DNA of 35,587 bases from Paraburkholderia bannensis NBRC 103871 (lineage in GTDB: Bacteria > Pseudomonadota > Gammaproteobacteria > Burkholderiales > Burkholderiaceae). Position 1 is the stretch's first letter, and each line of letters opens with the position of its first letter. Positions 15,728 to 22,930 of the stretch are shown here, in pieces. A program made the translations under genes and the position numbers. Under the pieces are notes generated by a model, which saw only the letters and a list, made by a program, of their open reading frames with translations, was not told the DNA's origin and made no database searches. The stretch is taken from positions 1 to 35,587 of the forward strand of contig NZ_BAYA01000052.1 in assembly GCF_000685015.1 (NCBI RefSeq), read 5' to 3'.

Positions 15728-16554
15728 TCGACCGTCGCCATGCGTTGCCGGTTTCGCAGCAGGCCCGGCCCGTCGGCATCGCGAGATCGAGCGTGTATTA
15801 CCGGCCGCAGCCGGTGAGCGAGGCGGATCAGTTGTTGATGCGGCGGATCGACGAGCTGCACATGGAGTTTCCATTTGCCGGGGCACGGATGCTGGCGCGC
15901 CTGTTGCGTCGGGAGGGCCATGAAGTCGGTCGCCGTCGCGTACGCACGCTGATGAAGCGCATGGGCGTGGAGGCGCTGTACTGCAAGCCGAACACGAGTC
16001 GTCGCAACGCACAACACAATATCTGGCCGTACCTGCTGCGCGGCATGAAGATCGACCGTGCCAATCAGGTGTTCGCCCTCGACACGACGTACATTCCGAT
16101 GGCTCGCGGCTTCGTGTACCTGACGGCGGTGGTGGACTGGGCGAGTCGCAAGATTCTCGCGCACCGGGTTGCCATCACGCTGGAAGCTACGCATGCCGTT
16201 GAGGCGCTGGAAGAAGCGTTCGCCCGCTACGGGCTGCCAGACATGGTGAATACGGATCAGGGCAGCCAGTTCACGGCGAATTCGTTCACGGAGGCCGTGC
16301 TGAGCCGAGGCGTCCGGCTGTCGATGGACGGCAAAGGGGCCTGGCGGGACAACGTGTTCGTCGAACGGGTGTGGCGCAGCATCAAGTACGAAGAGGTCTA
16401 CCTGAAGGCGTACGAGGCGGTCAGCCATGCCCGGCGCTCCATCGGCGAGTACATCAGCTTGTACAACCGGAAACGGCCCCATTCGAGCCTGGCGGATCAG
16501 ACGCCGGATGAGGCATACTTCGCGACGCTGCCTGCGATCAAATCGGCAGCATGA
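15724..16554 (+). CDS. IS3-family OrfB (DDE integrase domain)
   Basis: 276 residues with an HTH_21-like region (FPFAGARMLARLLRREGHEV) and a retroviral-type integrase core. The catalytic acids are D in FALDTTYIPMA, D in MVNTDQGSQFTA and E in VFVERVWRSIKYEEVYLKAY. The end YNRKRPHSSLADQTPDEAYF is the classic IS3 C-terminus. Full length, no disruption seen. Confidence 0.93.
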   Translation: MIDRRHALPVSQQARPVGIARSSVYYRPQPVSEADQLLMRRIDELHMEFPFAGARMLARLLRREGHEVGRRRVRTLMKRMGVEALYCKPNTSRRNAQHNIWPYLLRGMKIDRANQVFALDTTYIPMARGFVYLTAVVDWASRKILAHRVAITLEATHAVEALEEAFARYGLPDMVNTDQGSQFTANSFTEAVLSRGVRLSMDGKGAWRDNVFVERVWRSIKYEEVYLKAYEAVSHARRSIGEYISLYNRKRPHSSLADQTPDEAYFATLPAIKSAA

Positions 16555-16921
16555 TTGCCCCGGACGTTCCACTTAAAAATCTCAGAAGACTGTCCGAACA
16601 AGTGAGGCCACCTCTGTTGTTCGCACGATATCCGAATAACCTGGTTCCTGCTGGCAACAGATAGGCCGTCTCTACGTCACCGGAATGTTGAACGATCCCA
16701 AGCGACTTGAACACTTCTGAGCCAGATTCTTCGTTGCTCTCGACAAGCTTTTCCCAGGCTTCAGGTTTGCATTGAACAGCGCTTTCCAGCGCTGCATCCA
16801 GTTCGTGCGCCGTCTTGGTCGTTCCTGCACTGGTCGAACAGGAACTAAAGAGGCATAGAATCCCTATGAGCCGTACAAGAATGGAACCAGGTAGCTCAGT
16901 TTCCAAGAGTCGCTTAAGCAT
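16538..16921 (-). pseudogene. Unknown lipoprotein, 3' end cut by IS3
   Basis: The open frame reads 127 residues, but those after about CSDSLLRFLS are encoded by the IS3 end. The N-terminus KRLLETELPGSILVRLIGIL then CLFSSC is a lipoprotein signal with the Cys near residue 29. The mature part begins STSAGTTKTAHELDAALESA and holds a second Cys. The true C-terminus is missing. Family not recognised. Confidence 0.55.
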
Positions 16922-17517
16922 AGGTCGTGCAATTGCATAGTTGAAGATCGGCTACGCGTCGCTGTGGCAAGCCAATCCATTCGATCAAGCACCGGACTGG
17001 CAAAAAGATAACTTCGAAGGGCATGCTGCTAGCAGACAGAATCCGTGCATGGCATGTACACGCTCGCCGCTTGCCTGCCGATTGGAGACTGCTCAAACGG
17101 TGCCGTTGATTTGTGGCTGCCCGGAGAGATCCTCGCGATCAGACGCGCGTTTGCCAGACCAACCCCTATTAGAGGCGACATAACTTGCAGGAAAACGTTT
17201 GCGAAGCTATCAAAAAAACCTGCACAGCGTGGCAGGTTCAAATTCGCCGGGCAGCTTAAGCCGCGCTCTTGCGAATGTTCACGTTCCATGACGACTGTAG
17301 ATTTGAATTACTCGCTTTGATTTGCGTCATGGTGCCCTCGGAACACCACTCAATCATAAGGAGAAAGGGCCGGATATGTAAAGCTCCCGACGTCGGAACC
17401 AATGCCACCGTTGAACCGGGGCGTTAAAAATCCGGGGCTTCGCTCGCAGTGAAATCGCAATCGTCGCTCTGTAGAGGCAAAACGCCTATGCACAGGTTCC
17501 GCCGATGACAGTTTCAA
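16922..17517. other. No convincing gene
   Basis: Nearly 600 bases with only short frames lacking ribosome sites. The interval separates the truncated lipoprotein from the integrase remnant and may be the degraded body of an older mobile element. Confidence 0.4.
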
Positions 17518-17673
17518 TTGTCCCTACGTCTGGGGTGCGGCTCGGAACTCACCACCGTGAGGGGCAACCTGCGGCACACCGCCATGACGACCACGTCCAA
17601 CTATCTTCGTAGCGACGAGGTCACGCGGGGGCAGCAGATCAGCGACGCGTTTTCTGGACGGCAAGGAACACTA
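17518..17673 (+). pseudogene. Tyrosine recombinase (phage integrase) remnant, C-terminal end only
   Basis: The frame reads GSELTTVRGNLRHTAMTTTS followed by NYLRSDEVTRGQQISDAF. This is the end of a lambda-type integrase: LTTVRDNLRHAS-x-xTTSIYLHxD is the usual form, and the tyrosine in NYL is the nucleophile. Everything upstream (the RHR catalytic residues) is absent. It sits just before a small gene that often follows such integrases in Burkholderia relatives, so this is the scar of an integrative element. Confidence 0.7.
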
Positions 17674-18216
17674 GCATTGGGCCCGGGCCAGTTGCGACGT
17701 CTCCTCTTGAAACCAACTGGGCTGCCCCCATCTCGGCCCGCACCCCGACCTCTCCCGACCACTCCATGTCCAACAGAAAACCTTCACGCCCTTCGGCCAG
17801 ACGTTCGAAGGCCATGCTGTTGCCCATGGGCCACGACCGGGCGTCCAACCTGATACTGCGCACGCGCCTGTTTCTGGAGCGCGCGCTGCGCGGTGACGTC
17901 GACCGTGGCTTGATAAATCATTTCGCCCAGGTCTGCATCCTCACCAGATACGTAGCGCGCGCGGGCTACGCAAGGCTACCGACGGAGCATTTCGATGCGG
18001 TCGAAGCGGAACTGGCGCAGGCATTGAACGACTTCCACACAACCGGGAACTGGGGCGAATTATCGGACAGGCTGCTCGCCGGCCTGAGAAGCGTCGTAAA
18101 TGAGTACGATCGGATGCTTGGCGCGGTTCGTCTTGAGATATTTGTCAACGCCGATTCAATTCTGCCCCGCCTTTCGGCGATTCGCCGAAGTAAATCTGAC
18201 CCACCCGGGCCCTGTG

Positions 18217-19005
18217 TCACGCGGCGGCTTTCGCGCCTGCCCGCGTTCCTGTTTGTCCAGCTTTTCGCTTGTCCTTTAGCCGGTAGCTCTCACCACTGAT
18301 TTGCACGATATGGGCGTGATGCAGGAGCCGGTCGAGCATGGCGGCGGTGAGCGTCTGGTCGTCAGCAAACGCTGTGGCCCACTGTGTGAACGGGAGGTTG
18401 CTCGTCAACACGATGGAGCCGCGCTCATAACGTTTGGCGACGACATTGAAGAACAGGTTCGCCTCCTCGCGCCCGAACGGGAGATAGCCGATTTCGTCGA
18501 TAACGAGCAGCCTTGGCCCGATGACCGCCCGATTGAAGAACTCCCGCAATCGATTTTGCTGGTGCGCCGTCGCCAGTTGCATCATCAGGTCCGCAGCCGT
18601 GATGAATCGCGTCTTGATACCGGCCTGTGTTGCCCGATACGCCAATGCACTGGCGATGTGTGTCTTGCCGACCCCAGACGGGCCAAGCAACACGACGTTC
18701 TCGGCCCGCTCGATGAACGCCAGATTTCCCAGTTCCTGTATTTGGGCCCGTGGCGCACCGCTGGCGAAGCCGAAGTCATATTGCTCCAGCGTCTTGATGG
18801 CGGGCAGCGACGCGAGCTTCGTGAGCGTCTGGCGCTTACGCTCCTCGCGTGTATTGAGCTCCGCCTGTAGCAGTTGCTCCAGGAAGTCGGCAAGGCTGGC
18901 ATCGGTCGTCGCCGTGTGCTGCGCGAGCGCTCCCCAGTCACTGGCGATACGGTCGAGCTTCAGTTGCGTGCACAGGCCGGCAATTCGTTCGTGTTGGAGA
19001 TTCAT
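18217..19005 (-). CDS. istB: IS21-family helper ATPase IstB
   Basis: 262 residues. The AAA+ ATPase has a Walker A motif in LLGPSGVGKTHIASAL and Walker B in LLVIDEIGYLPF, with the sensor region IVLTSNLPFTQW. It assembles on target DNA and directs the IstA transposase. The start codon overlaps the istA stop (ATGA at 19002-19005), so translation is coupled. Confidence 0.95.
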   Translation of the reverse strand: MNLQHERIAGLCTQLKLDRIASDWGALAQHTATTDASLADFLEQLLQAELNTREERKRQTLTKLASLPAIKTLEQYDFGFASGAPRAQIQELGNLAFIERAENVVLLGPSGVGKTHIASALAYRATQAGIKTRFITAADLMMQLATAHQQNRLREFFNRAVIGPRLLVIDEIGYLPFGREEANLFFNVVAKRYERGSIVLTSNLPFTQWATAFADDQTLTAAMLDRLLHHAHIVQISGESYRLKDKRKAGQTGTRAGAKAAA

Positions 19006-20027
19006 GCGGCGACCTCCAGCAGCGCGTCATACACTGCAAGCGGATGCTGAAGGCTCTCTCGCGGCAGCACCCGGCGCAGCTTCGAAGGCGCAGGCCCTGG
19101 CGCCGATGTTGGCGTTGGCAACGGCAGCAGCGCTGCCTGCTCGAGTGCCAGCCTCGCTGCAGGACGCTCGCGTGTAGTGGCGTGCACGCGCACGTTGGCG
19201 ACTTCCGCGAGCCAACGGCCAATGCGCGCATTGGCGGCTTCGACATCCAGCTTCAGCCCCGACTGCTTGAGCGTCGCTGCGAGCGGCACCACGAAGCTCT
19301 CCTTCAGGTAGCGGTTGAAGCGTTCGACCTTCCCCTTGGTCTTGGCCCGATAGGGTTGGCAGACCTTCGGCGTGAAGCCGTAGGTTTCGGCCACCGCAAG
19401 CAATTGGGTGTTCCATCGATGCTCGCCTTCACCGAACGCGTCGCGCTCGATAACCACGGACTTCGCGTTATCGAACAGCACGTGCTCGGGTGTGCCGCCG
19501 AAGTAGACGAACGCTTCGCGCAGGCACTCGCACAGCGTGGCGGCGTCCTCACCGGCGGTGAAGCGCACGAAGCTCGCGCGGCTGTATCCGAGCGTCGCGA
19601 CCAGCGCCAGCAGCGGCGCACGGCCACGACGGATGAAGGTGAAGTCGGCCTGCATCTGTTTGCCCGGTGGCGTCTCGAACCGAATCACGGGCTCCGCTTC
19701 GTGGCGCTTGTATGGCGCCAGAAATGCCTTGAGCTGGCTGATGCCCCCTTCGTACCCGGTTTCCTGCAGTTCCCGATGCAGCACCGTCGCCGGAATCCAG
19801 TGCGGGCGCGCTGCGGCGACACGTTCGAGCAGATAGTCCTTGAACGGGTCGAGCTTCGTTGGGCGTGGCTCACGTTGCTTGTAACGGGCCGCCTGCTCGT
19901 CCCGCAGATAGCGGCGCACCGTGTTGCGCGATAAACCCGTTTGCCGCGCTATCTCCCGTACCGCCGTTCCGCGTCTTGCCAATACCTTGATTTCCACTGC
20001 TTGCTCCTGAGTCAGCATCGGCGGCAA
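19002..20027 (-). CDS. istA: IS21-family transposase IstA
   Basis: 341 residues. The N-terminal HTH (EIARQTGLSRNTVRRYLRDE) recognises the IS ends. The DDE core has D in KQMQADFTFIRRG, D in HVLFDNAKSVVIE and E in TKGKVERFNRYLKESF. A basic, proline-rich C-terminus should contact IstB. It is shorter than some IstA proteins (often 400-500 residues) but shows no break. Confidence 0.94.
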   Translation of the reverse strand: MPPMLTQEQAVEIKVLARRGTAVREIARQTGLSRNTVRRYLRDEQAARYKQREPRPTKLDPFKDYLLERVAAARPHWIPATVLHRELQETGYEGGISQLKAFLAPYKRHEAEPVIRFETPPGKQMQADFTFIRRGRAPLLALVATLGYSRASFVRFTAGEDAATLCECLREAFVYFGGTPEHVLFDNAKSVVIERDAFGEGEHRWNTQLLAVAETYGFTPKVCQPYRAKTKGKVERFNRYLKESFVVPLAATLKQSGLKLDVEAANARIGRWLAEVANVRVHATTRERPAARLALEQAALLPLPTPTSAPGPAPSKLRRVLPRESLQHPLAVYDALLEVAA

Positions 20028-20293
20028 AAAGCCGCCATCCTCTCCCAGGTGGGTCAGGTTTACTTCGGCGGGTCAGTTTTACATCGGCGCTAACAGATAT
20101 TTGCCAAAGCCAGCGATTATCTGGATCATCTGATGCTCAGAGCGACCGACGTAGAGACGGGGCTCACGGAGCCAGCCGCTGCACTTTCGTATGAGCGCAT
20201 CCGCTCTGCCGCGTAGGCTGGAGCTGGAAAGTGCCCCCCGTGGACTTCAGTGCATGAAACTACAGCTTCAATTTTGTGCCTAGTTAAAAACCT

Positions 20294-20313
20294 GAACCCC
20301 GCATCGCGGGTTC
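20294..20313 (+). promoter_or_regulatory. Leader hairpin before the H-NS gene
   Basis: GAACCCCGC and GCGGGTTC pair with one bulged base. The stem sequence is nearly that of the terminator after the same gene (20743-20767). It may be a terminator or attenuator, or the end of an upstream unit. Confidence 0.4.
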
Positions 20314-20339
20314 CTTGACCTCCCCTTACGGAAAAGACG

Positions 20340-20732
20340 ATGGCAACCGCAAAGAAGAATGCAGTAGAACAGGCAACGACATTTTTCGATAAGCCCAAGG
20401 CAACGGTGCCTGCCGAAAAGGTGATGTCTCAATACCAGACTTTGCTGGCGCAGCGCGCCGAACTGGAAGCGCAGATTGCGGCAGTCCGGGAAGAGGAAGT
20501 GGCGAACGCGCTGGAACAGATTCGGCAGCTTGTCGATGAATACGACCTGCATGAAGAAGTCCAATTCACGCGTGCTCGCCGTGGCGCCCCGCGCGGCTCC
20601 GGTGCCGGTGTCGCTCGTGGCCCTGTCGCAGCCAAGTACCGCGACCCGGACTCAGGGGCAACGTGGAGCGGGCGTGGTAAGCCCCCCGCCTGGATCGCGG
20701 GCAAGGACCGGACACAATTCCTCATTGGCTGA
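20340..20732 (+). CDS. H-NS family nucleoid protein (130 aa)
   Basis: The C-terminal H-NS DNA-binding motif is YRDPDSGATWSGRGKPPAWI (about residues 100-119). A coiled-coil oligomerisation helix lies at about 28-70 (KVMSQYQTLLAQRAELEAQI and EVANALEQIRQLVDEYDL). A basic Gly/Ala/Arg linker (RARRGAPRGSGAGVARGPVA) joins them. This is the short Bv3F/BpH3-type of Burkholderia relatives. Such proteins bind AT-rich imported DNA and silence it. It has its own hairpin terminator and sits next to the IS21-split gene. Confidence 0.93.
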   Translation: MATAKKNAVEQATTFFDKPKATVPAEKVMSQYQTLLAQRAELEAQIAAVREEEVANALEQIRQLVDEYDLHEEVQFTRARRGAPRGSGAGVARGPVAAKYRDPDSGATWSGRGKPPAWIAGKDRTQFLIG

Positions 20733-20742
20733 AAGGATGCCC

Positions 20743-20767
20743 AGGAACCCCGCAATGCGGGGTTCCT
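20743..20767 (+). terminator. Terminator hairpin of the H-NS gene
   Basis: Perfect 11-bp stem AGGAACCCCGC / GCGGGGTTCCT with a 3-base loop, starting 10 bases after the stop codon. There is no long T run after it, but this stem is stable. Confidence 0.7.
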
Positions 20768-21069
20768 CACTGTCTGCAACTGTTGAGGTGTGTGCAAAAC
20801 TGATCCAGTGGGGGGAGTTTCAACTGAAAATCGCCGCACAGCACGAGATCGTCCAACCCAGCCGCCTCAGGGTTTGTCTGGCGCACCGCCGGGTATGTCT
20901 GTCCGCTCGGGTTAAACGTATGCTCCTCCGCGCCCATTGCATTGAGCAGGCTGAACCTCATGCGAAATCAGTGTGCGTGCTCTGAGGCCGATCTATGATG
21001 CCCTGGAGAAGTGATCCAACCGCATCGTGACATTGGTACCCATCCATGGGAGCGTGTTACCCATGCCGC
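20768..21069. other. No clear gene; possible old IS21-type end
   Basis: A minus-strand frame of 64 codons is open here but lacks a ribosome site. Near 20785-20835 the sequence GTGCAAAACTGATCC and TTTCAACTGAAAATC looks like the repeated units at IS21 ends, though it does not match the nearby IS21 closely. Confidence 0.3.
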
Positions 21070-21252
21070 TCAAGGCATCCGGTCGCGAATCGCGATCAGC
21101 AGGTCGATGTGCCTCTCTACGAGCAGCGGGATGGGCGATTCGCCGCTGATCCACCGCCCAACCGTCCGCCGGTCGTATCCGGCGTATTCCGCGAAGGTGG
21201 CTTGGGTCCAGCCAAGGCGGGCCAGCGCGTAAGCAAGATCAGCAGGCTTCAT
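21070..21252 (-). CDS. Small helix-turn-helix DNA-binding protein
   Basis: 60 residues from ATG 21252; a GTG at 21273 would add seven. The body ADLAYALARLGWTQATFAEY, then AGYDRRTVGRWISGESPIP, is an XRE/Cro-like HTH in which GYDRRTVGRWISG is the recognition helix. The short LLVERHIDLLIAI helix completes the fold. No ribosome site is obvious, so it may be leaderless or weakly translated. An inverted repeat (21261-21300) lies at its start and could be its own operator. It is last in a row of minus-strand small genes. Confidence 0.7.
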   Translation of the reverse strand: MKPADLAYALARLGWTQATFAEYAGYDRRTVGRWISGESPIPLLVERHIDLLIAIRDRMP

Positions 21253-21260
21253 AATTTGAG

Positions 21261-21300
21261 CAAAATGTCGCACCGGGATTCGATCAGAAGGGACATTTTG
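21261..21300. promoter_or_regulatory. Inverted repeat CAAAATGTC / GACATTTTG, possible operator
   Basis: Perfect 9-bp arms 22 bases apart, just upstream of the HTH gene start; the proximal arm overlaps the alternative GTG start. It is likely to be a site for autoregulation by the HTH protein (inference). Confidence 0.5.
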
Positions 21301-21535
21301 TCATAACCACCACGATCAGGTGATTTCCCGCCGCGACGCGCTGGCCAAGCCCGTTTGCGGCTGGAGAGACCGACCAGTCAGGCGGGAAAATCACGCCGCC
21401 AGCTCTTTCAGGCTCGAACAGGAAGGCAACACAAACATCAGGACGGGCGCCCCTGCCGCTGGGAGCAGGCTGAAGGGCGGCCCTGACGCGGCAGCCGCAC
21501 ATTCGACAGCACGTCGGCTGAAGTACTCAGACTTC
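21301..21535. other. No clear gene between the HTH gene and the 113-residue gene
   Basis: A minus-strand frame of 72 codons covers most of this stretch but has no ribosome site and no recognisable motif. It may be a decayed gene. Confidence 0.3.
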
Positions 21536-21877
21536 CTACCGTGTATCCGGGATCTGGTAGACCCGCGCATCGAGTACGCGAAGCTGGGGAGGCTCCTGAG
21601 CGATGCCCCACGCACGCAACAGACCGTCGAAAGACGCCTCGACTGCCGTAGCGCGTGGCTCGGGCAGCGGAACGCCCGTTGACCGGTAGCGCACAGAGCC
21701 TCGCCGGGCTGCGGCGCCGTTTGCCCGGACAACGGCACCGTTGCGCAGAGCGTACCGGATGACATCCGAGGCTTCGCGTGAGCCCATCAATCCCGAAGCC
21801 GTAATCTCACTGACTGACGCACTTTCGCGTTGCGCCAGCCAGCCCAGCAGCGCGAGCGCGCCTGCGTGGACCTTCAT
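21536..21877 (-). CDS. Unknown protein with winged-helix look (113 aa)
   Basis: Starts behind a strong GGGGAGGT site. The first part, KVHAGALALLGWLAQRESAS then VSEITASGLMGSREASDVIR, followed by YALRNGAVVRANG, has the order helix, helix, recognition helix, wing of a winged-helix domain. The rest (SVRYRSTGVPLPEPRATAVE and ASFDGLLRAWGIAQ) is unassigned. It belongs to a minus-strand group with a zinc-ribbon and other small genes, typical of a prophage or genomic-island cassette. No named family. Confidence 0.65.
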   Translation of the reverse strand: MKVHAGALALLGWLAQRESASVSEITASGLMGSREASDVIRYALRNGAVVRANGAAARRGSVRYRSTGVPLPEPRATAVEASFDGLLRAWGIAQEPPQLRVLDARVYQIPDTR

Positions 21878-22065
21878 GCCTGACCTCCCCTTTTCGGCTT
21901 CGTTATGATTATTCGGCGCCCGTTAGATTTCGAAAGTTCAGCACGCGCTGCGCCTCTGCCTCCGTGCCTGCACACCGCAGCAGACCGCCGACAACACAGT
22001 TATCGGTCGTGAACTGCGGGAGCTTGAATCGTGTGCAAAGGTCGATGTTTGCTGTGGCTAATGCG

Positions 22066-22281
22066 TTACTTTCGCGCCCGGGCTCGTGCAATCGCTTCAT
22101 CCGCGATCGACTTCGACGTATCGAACGTGACGCCACCGTCCCATTCAAGCGCGACTGGCGCGCCGCAGAAGGAGCAGGTCGAGACCTCGCCGTCGTGCGA
22201 ATCGCCATCGAGCCGCTGCTCGCCGCGGTGGCCACATTCGGCGCATTTGTAGACGTACAGCACTTGTCCGGCTCGCGTCAT
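22066..22281 (-). CDS. Zinc-ribbon protein (71 aa)
   Basis: Two CxxC pairs, YKCAECGHRGEQ (about residues 12-23) and STCSFCGAPV, form a rubredoxin-like zinc ribbon of the FmdB type. The tail VTFDTSKSIADEAIARARAR is helical and basic. AAGGAGG lies eight bases before the ATG. The start codon overlaps the stop of a 30-codon open frame upstream (ATGA), suggesting coupled translation. Role unknown; in mobile elements such proteins often bind nucleic acid or protein. Confidence 0.8.
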   Translation of the reverse strand: MTRAGQVLYVYKCAECGHRGEQRLDGDSHDGEVSTCSFCGAPVALEWDGGVTFDTSKSIADEAIARARARK

Positions 22282-22370
22282 CGTTCACCCTCCTTCGGAA
22301 CTGGCCAGATGCGCAATTCCTGCTGCGGTTCAAGCCGCTCAGCGCCGACCTGAACATAAGCCTGCTTCAC
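22278..22370 (-). CDS. Possible 30-residue coupled leader ORF
   Basis: A GTG start preceded by GGAGGA at 11 bases opens a frame giving KQAYVQVGAERLEPQQELRI then WPVPKEGER. Its TGA overlaps the zinc-ribbon ATG. It follows the 106-residue gene by 19 bases. It could be a very small gene or a translational coupler; no homologue known. Confidence 0.35.
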   Translation of the reverse strand: MKQAYVQVGAERLEPQQELRIWPVPKEGER

Positions 22371-22389
22371 CGCGCTGGCGTCCTCCAGC

Positions 22390-22710
22390 TCAGTGCAACT
22401 TGCTGCCGTGGCGACGCAGCGCCGTCGCGAGCAGTGGATTGTCGTTCTCTTCGTTTACGGCACCATCTGGCTCGTTCGTCGTGACGATGACCCGCACATC
22501 GAATTCAAACGCCTCCATCAATTGCTGGCGCGCAATCGCAACACAGTCGTCACCAGAATCCGCCCCAGCACTCGCGGCAGCCTGCGCAGTCGCTCTCGCG
22601 GCTAGACCAAATGCGGCCACGGCTTCGTCCCAGGTCAGTCCGAGTTCAATGATCTGCTGCACAAGCCTGCCGGCTACCGCACCGATTTTTTCGCCGGTCT
22701 CATCATCCAT
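22390..22710 (-). CDS. Small unknown protein (106 aa)
   Basis: Starts MDDETGEKIGAVAGRLVQQI, then IELGLTWDEAVAAFGLAARA, all amphipathic helix. A short acidic segment (AGADSGDDCVAIARQQLMEA) and a strand (FEFDVRVIVTTNEP) follow. An AGGTGG site stands upstream. It is the first gene of the minus-strand set (106-aa, 30-codon, zinc ribbon, 113-aa, HTH) and begins 59 bases downstream of the tnpB side of the IS200/IS605 element. Not recognised. Confidence 0.6.
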   Translation of the reverse strand: MDDETGEKIGAVAGRLVQQIIELGLTWDEAVAAFGLAARATAQAAASAGADSGDDCVAIARQQLMEAFEFDVRVIVTTNEPDGAVNEENDNPLLATALRRHGSKLH

Positions 22711-22768
22711 GATATGTCCACCTGATCGCCTCCTCTGGAGACGACCATCGTAATAGTTCTTCGCTTCG

Positions 22769-22930
22769 TTGACATCCTCTCCGGGCTAAACCCCGGAGAT
22801 TCCTACTTCTAGCGCCTGATGTCCCAGGCGGACAATGTTCCGTGCGGCGTTCGTGTCGCGGTCGTGTACCGACCCGCATGAACAGCACGTCCACTGCCTT
22901 ATTCCAAGTCCGGCCCTACCTTTCGGACTG
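22769..22930 (-). ncRNA. Putative omega RNA (reRNA) overlapping the tnpB 3' end and right end
   Basis: In IS200/IS605 elements the guide RNA of TnpB is transcribed from the 3' end of tnpB through the right end into the flank. Here that region contains the stable right-end stem (22779-22798) followed by TCAA. The guide would be copied from the flank 22768 down to about 22749, starting CGAAGCGAAGAACTATTACG on the minus strand. The 5' boundary is a guess. Confidence 0.5.

Larger units (their letters stand above)
15367..16571 (+). mobile_element. IS3-family insertion sequence, about 1.2 kb
   Basis: The ends read TGGAGCGGCCGGGGC at 15367 and, on the other strand, TGGAACGTCCGGGGC at 16571. With TG...CA tips this is the IS3 pattern, and the similarity extends outwards as TAAG/CTTA. 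OrfA and OrfB overlap by ATGA. No target duplication is visible, and the genes cut at the two sides are different. This suggests a deletion or recombination between two copies after insertion. Confidence 0.85.
18143..20095 (-). mobile_element. IS21-family insertion sequence, 1953 bp
   Basis: The tips are TGTCAACGCCGAT at 18143 and, on the other strand, TGTTAGCGCCGAT at 20095. Further inside, both ends have CCGAAGTAAA-(T/C)-CTGACCCACC, the repeated binding sites usual in IS21 ends. The flanks carry a perfect 6-bp duplication GATATT (18137-18142 and 20096-20101). It encodes IstA and IstB, both intact. Confidence 0.92.
17766..20216 (+). pseudogene. Small Fis-like/unknown gene split by IS21
   Basis: The 5' part (17766-18142) gives SNRKPSRPSARRSKAMLLPM, FLERALRGDVDRGLINHFAQ and ends VRLEI. 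The 3' part after the IS reads FAKASDYLDHLMLRATDVET and GLTEPAAALSYERIRSAA, then TAG at 20214. Removing the IS and one GATATT copy gives a continuous 163-residue frame. Proteins with the ARRSKAMLLPM start, found beside integrases in Burkholderia, are often labelled Fis-family regulators, but a DNA-binding function is not evident from the sequence. Confidence 0.75.

Noticed and set aside
15208..16572. Minus-strand open frame of 454 codons across the IS3 element
   Set aside because: It is antisense to OrfA and OrfB, both of which have family motifs.
20785..20835. Fragment of an IS21-type terminal repeat region
   Set aside because: Only a loose resemblance to AAACTGA-type units; it does not match the intact IS21 nearby, and no transposase remnant adjoins it.
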